Of a stretch of DNA of 13,731 nt, positions 13,199 through 13,731 are shown one piece after another. The number at the start of each line of letters is the position of its first letter. Positions within the stretch are counted from its first letter, which is position 1. The translations under genes were made by a program, and so were the position numbers. Origin of the DNA: an uncultured Oscillospiraceae bacterium (GTDB taxonomy: Bacteria; Bacillota; Clostridia; Oscillospirales; Oscillospiraceae); the NCBI GenBank assembly GCA_910584835.1, contig CAJUEG010000068.1:1-13731 (forward strand), in the 5' to 3' direction. The notes beneath the pieces are model-generated. The model did not search any database, was not told where the DNA came from, and was given only the letters and a program-made list of their open reading frames with translations.

Positions 13199-13731
13199 AG
13201 CAAGAAGCAAAATTAGGCGTTTTAGGCGGTATGGGGCCCCAGGCCACCCAGGTATTTTACCAGTTTGTGCTGGACCGCACCGACGCCGCCCGGGACCAGG
13301 ACCATCTGCCCGCCGTCATCCTGTCCGACACCGGCATACCCGACCGAACCGCGGCCATCCTGTCCGGGGACACCGAGGGGCTGTACCGGCGGCTGCTCAA
13401 GGACGCCAGGCTGCTGGAGGGCTGCGGCTGTACGGCGCTGGCCATCCCCTGCAACACCTCCCACTACTTCGCGGACCGGCTTCAGGGGGAGATCGGCGTG
13501 CCCATCATCCACATGCTGCGGGAGACCGCCAAGGCCCTGGCCGCCCAGGGGAAAAAGCGCCCCGGCATCCTGGGCACCGACGGCACCATTCAAATGGGCC
13601 TGTACCACAGGGAGTGCGCCAATCTGGGCATGGAGGCGGTGTCCCCCGACCGGGACACCCAGAAGCTGGTCATGTCCATCATCTACGACGAGATCAAGCA
13701 GGGGGAGAAGGGCAGCCGGGACAAGTTCGCC
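13195..13731 (+). CDS. Aspartate/glutamate racemase family protein, 5' part
   Basis: The 179 residues seen (window ends mid-gene; family length about 230-240) begin KLGVLGGMGPQATQVFYQFV, the aspartate/glutamate racemase (RacX/YgeA-like) start. The first catalytic cysteine is C86 in AIPCNTSHYF; the second, expected near residue 190-195 in a G-C-T-E motif, lies beyond the edge. The enzyme interconverts L- and D-aspartate (or glutamate) with two cysteines and no cofactor. The start is uncertain: ATG at 13195 matches the family N-terminus; an in-frame ATG at 13183 lies only 1-2 nt from the GGAGGG site. Placed after a D-Asp ligase-like gene, it probably provides D-Asp for cell-wall cross-bridges. 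Broad-specificity RacX-type activity is the alternative. Confidence 0.85.
   Translation, partial: MKQEAKLGVLGGMGPQATQVFYQFVLDRTDAARDQDHLPAVILSDTGIPDRTAAILSGDTEGLYRRLLKDARLLEGCGCTALAIPCNTSHYFADRLQGEIGVPIIHMLRETAKALAAQGKKRPGILGTDGTIQMGLYHRECANLGMEAVSPDRDTQKLVMSIIYDEIKQGEKGSRDKFA

Noticed and set aside
1..13731. CRISPR arrays, tRNA or rRNA genes, insertion sequences, phage genes
   Set aside because: No regularly spaced repeats, no tRNA cloverleaf or rRNA sequence, and no transposase or integrase-like protein was found in any frame.

Overview
The window is 13.7 kb of GC-rich DNA with strong Shine-Dalgarno sites. Its gene families and gene order point to an anaerobic, probably gut-living member of the Clostridia, of the Flavonifractor/Oscillibacter/Lawsonibacter kind. 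That placement is inferred from gene content; no rRNA or other marker is present. Both edges cut a gene: the first gene lacks its 5' end and the last lacks its 3' end.

Positions 1-4006 (+ strand) are part of the selenium/molybdenum-linked purine (uric acid) breakdown locus known from the E. coli ygeW-ygeX-ygeY-hyuA-yqeA-ygfJ region and from gut anaerobes. The order is ygeY (M20 hydrolase, partial), ygeW (knotted carbamoyltransferase), a 27-codon remnant where the carbamate kinase should be, a dihydropyrimidinase-type amidohydrolase, and a MocA-like cytidylyltransferase that overlaps it by 4 nt. YgeW would make or use carbamoyl groups, and carbamate kinase would turn carbamoyl phosphate into ATP. 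Here that kinase is reduced to its first few and last dozen or so residues.

Positions 4073-5216 (- strand) hold an ammonium transporter gene whose 3' third is fused out of frame to the last 36 codons of a PII (GlnB/GlnK-type) protein, so an internal deletion has destroyed both. Its control region is intact: a near-consensus promoter, a dyad of TTGCAA sites around the -35, and a hairpin with a T-rich tail that starts at about the predicted transcript start.

Positions 5305-6776 (+ strand) are a complete purF (first enzyme of purine synthesis), divergent from amt. A gene-poor stretch of about 400 bp follows. It holds a possible protein remnant, a 15-bp hairpin and the recJ promoter. recJ and a bifunctional rel (p)ppGpp synthetase/hydrolase follow as an operon (7088-11534).

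Positions 11535-11862 are noncoding and carry a cluster of nested inverted repeats. The window ends with a D-aspartate ligase-like ATP-grasp enzyme and an aspartate/glutamate racemase (partial). As in enterococci and lactococci, this pair probably makes D-Asp and attaches it to the peptidoglycan stem peptide.

The most notable features are the two internal-deletion gene remnants about 2.4 kb apart (carbamate kinase and amt-PII), the amt leader hairpin and dyad, the D-Asp cross-bridge pair, and the structured element after rel. No complete undescribed system was recognised.
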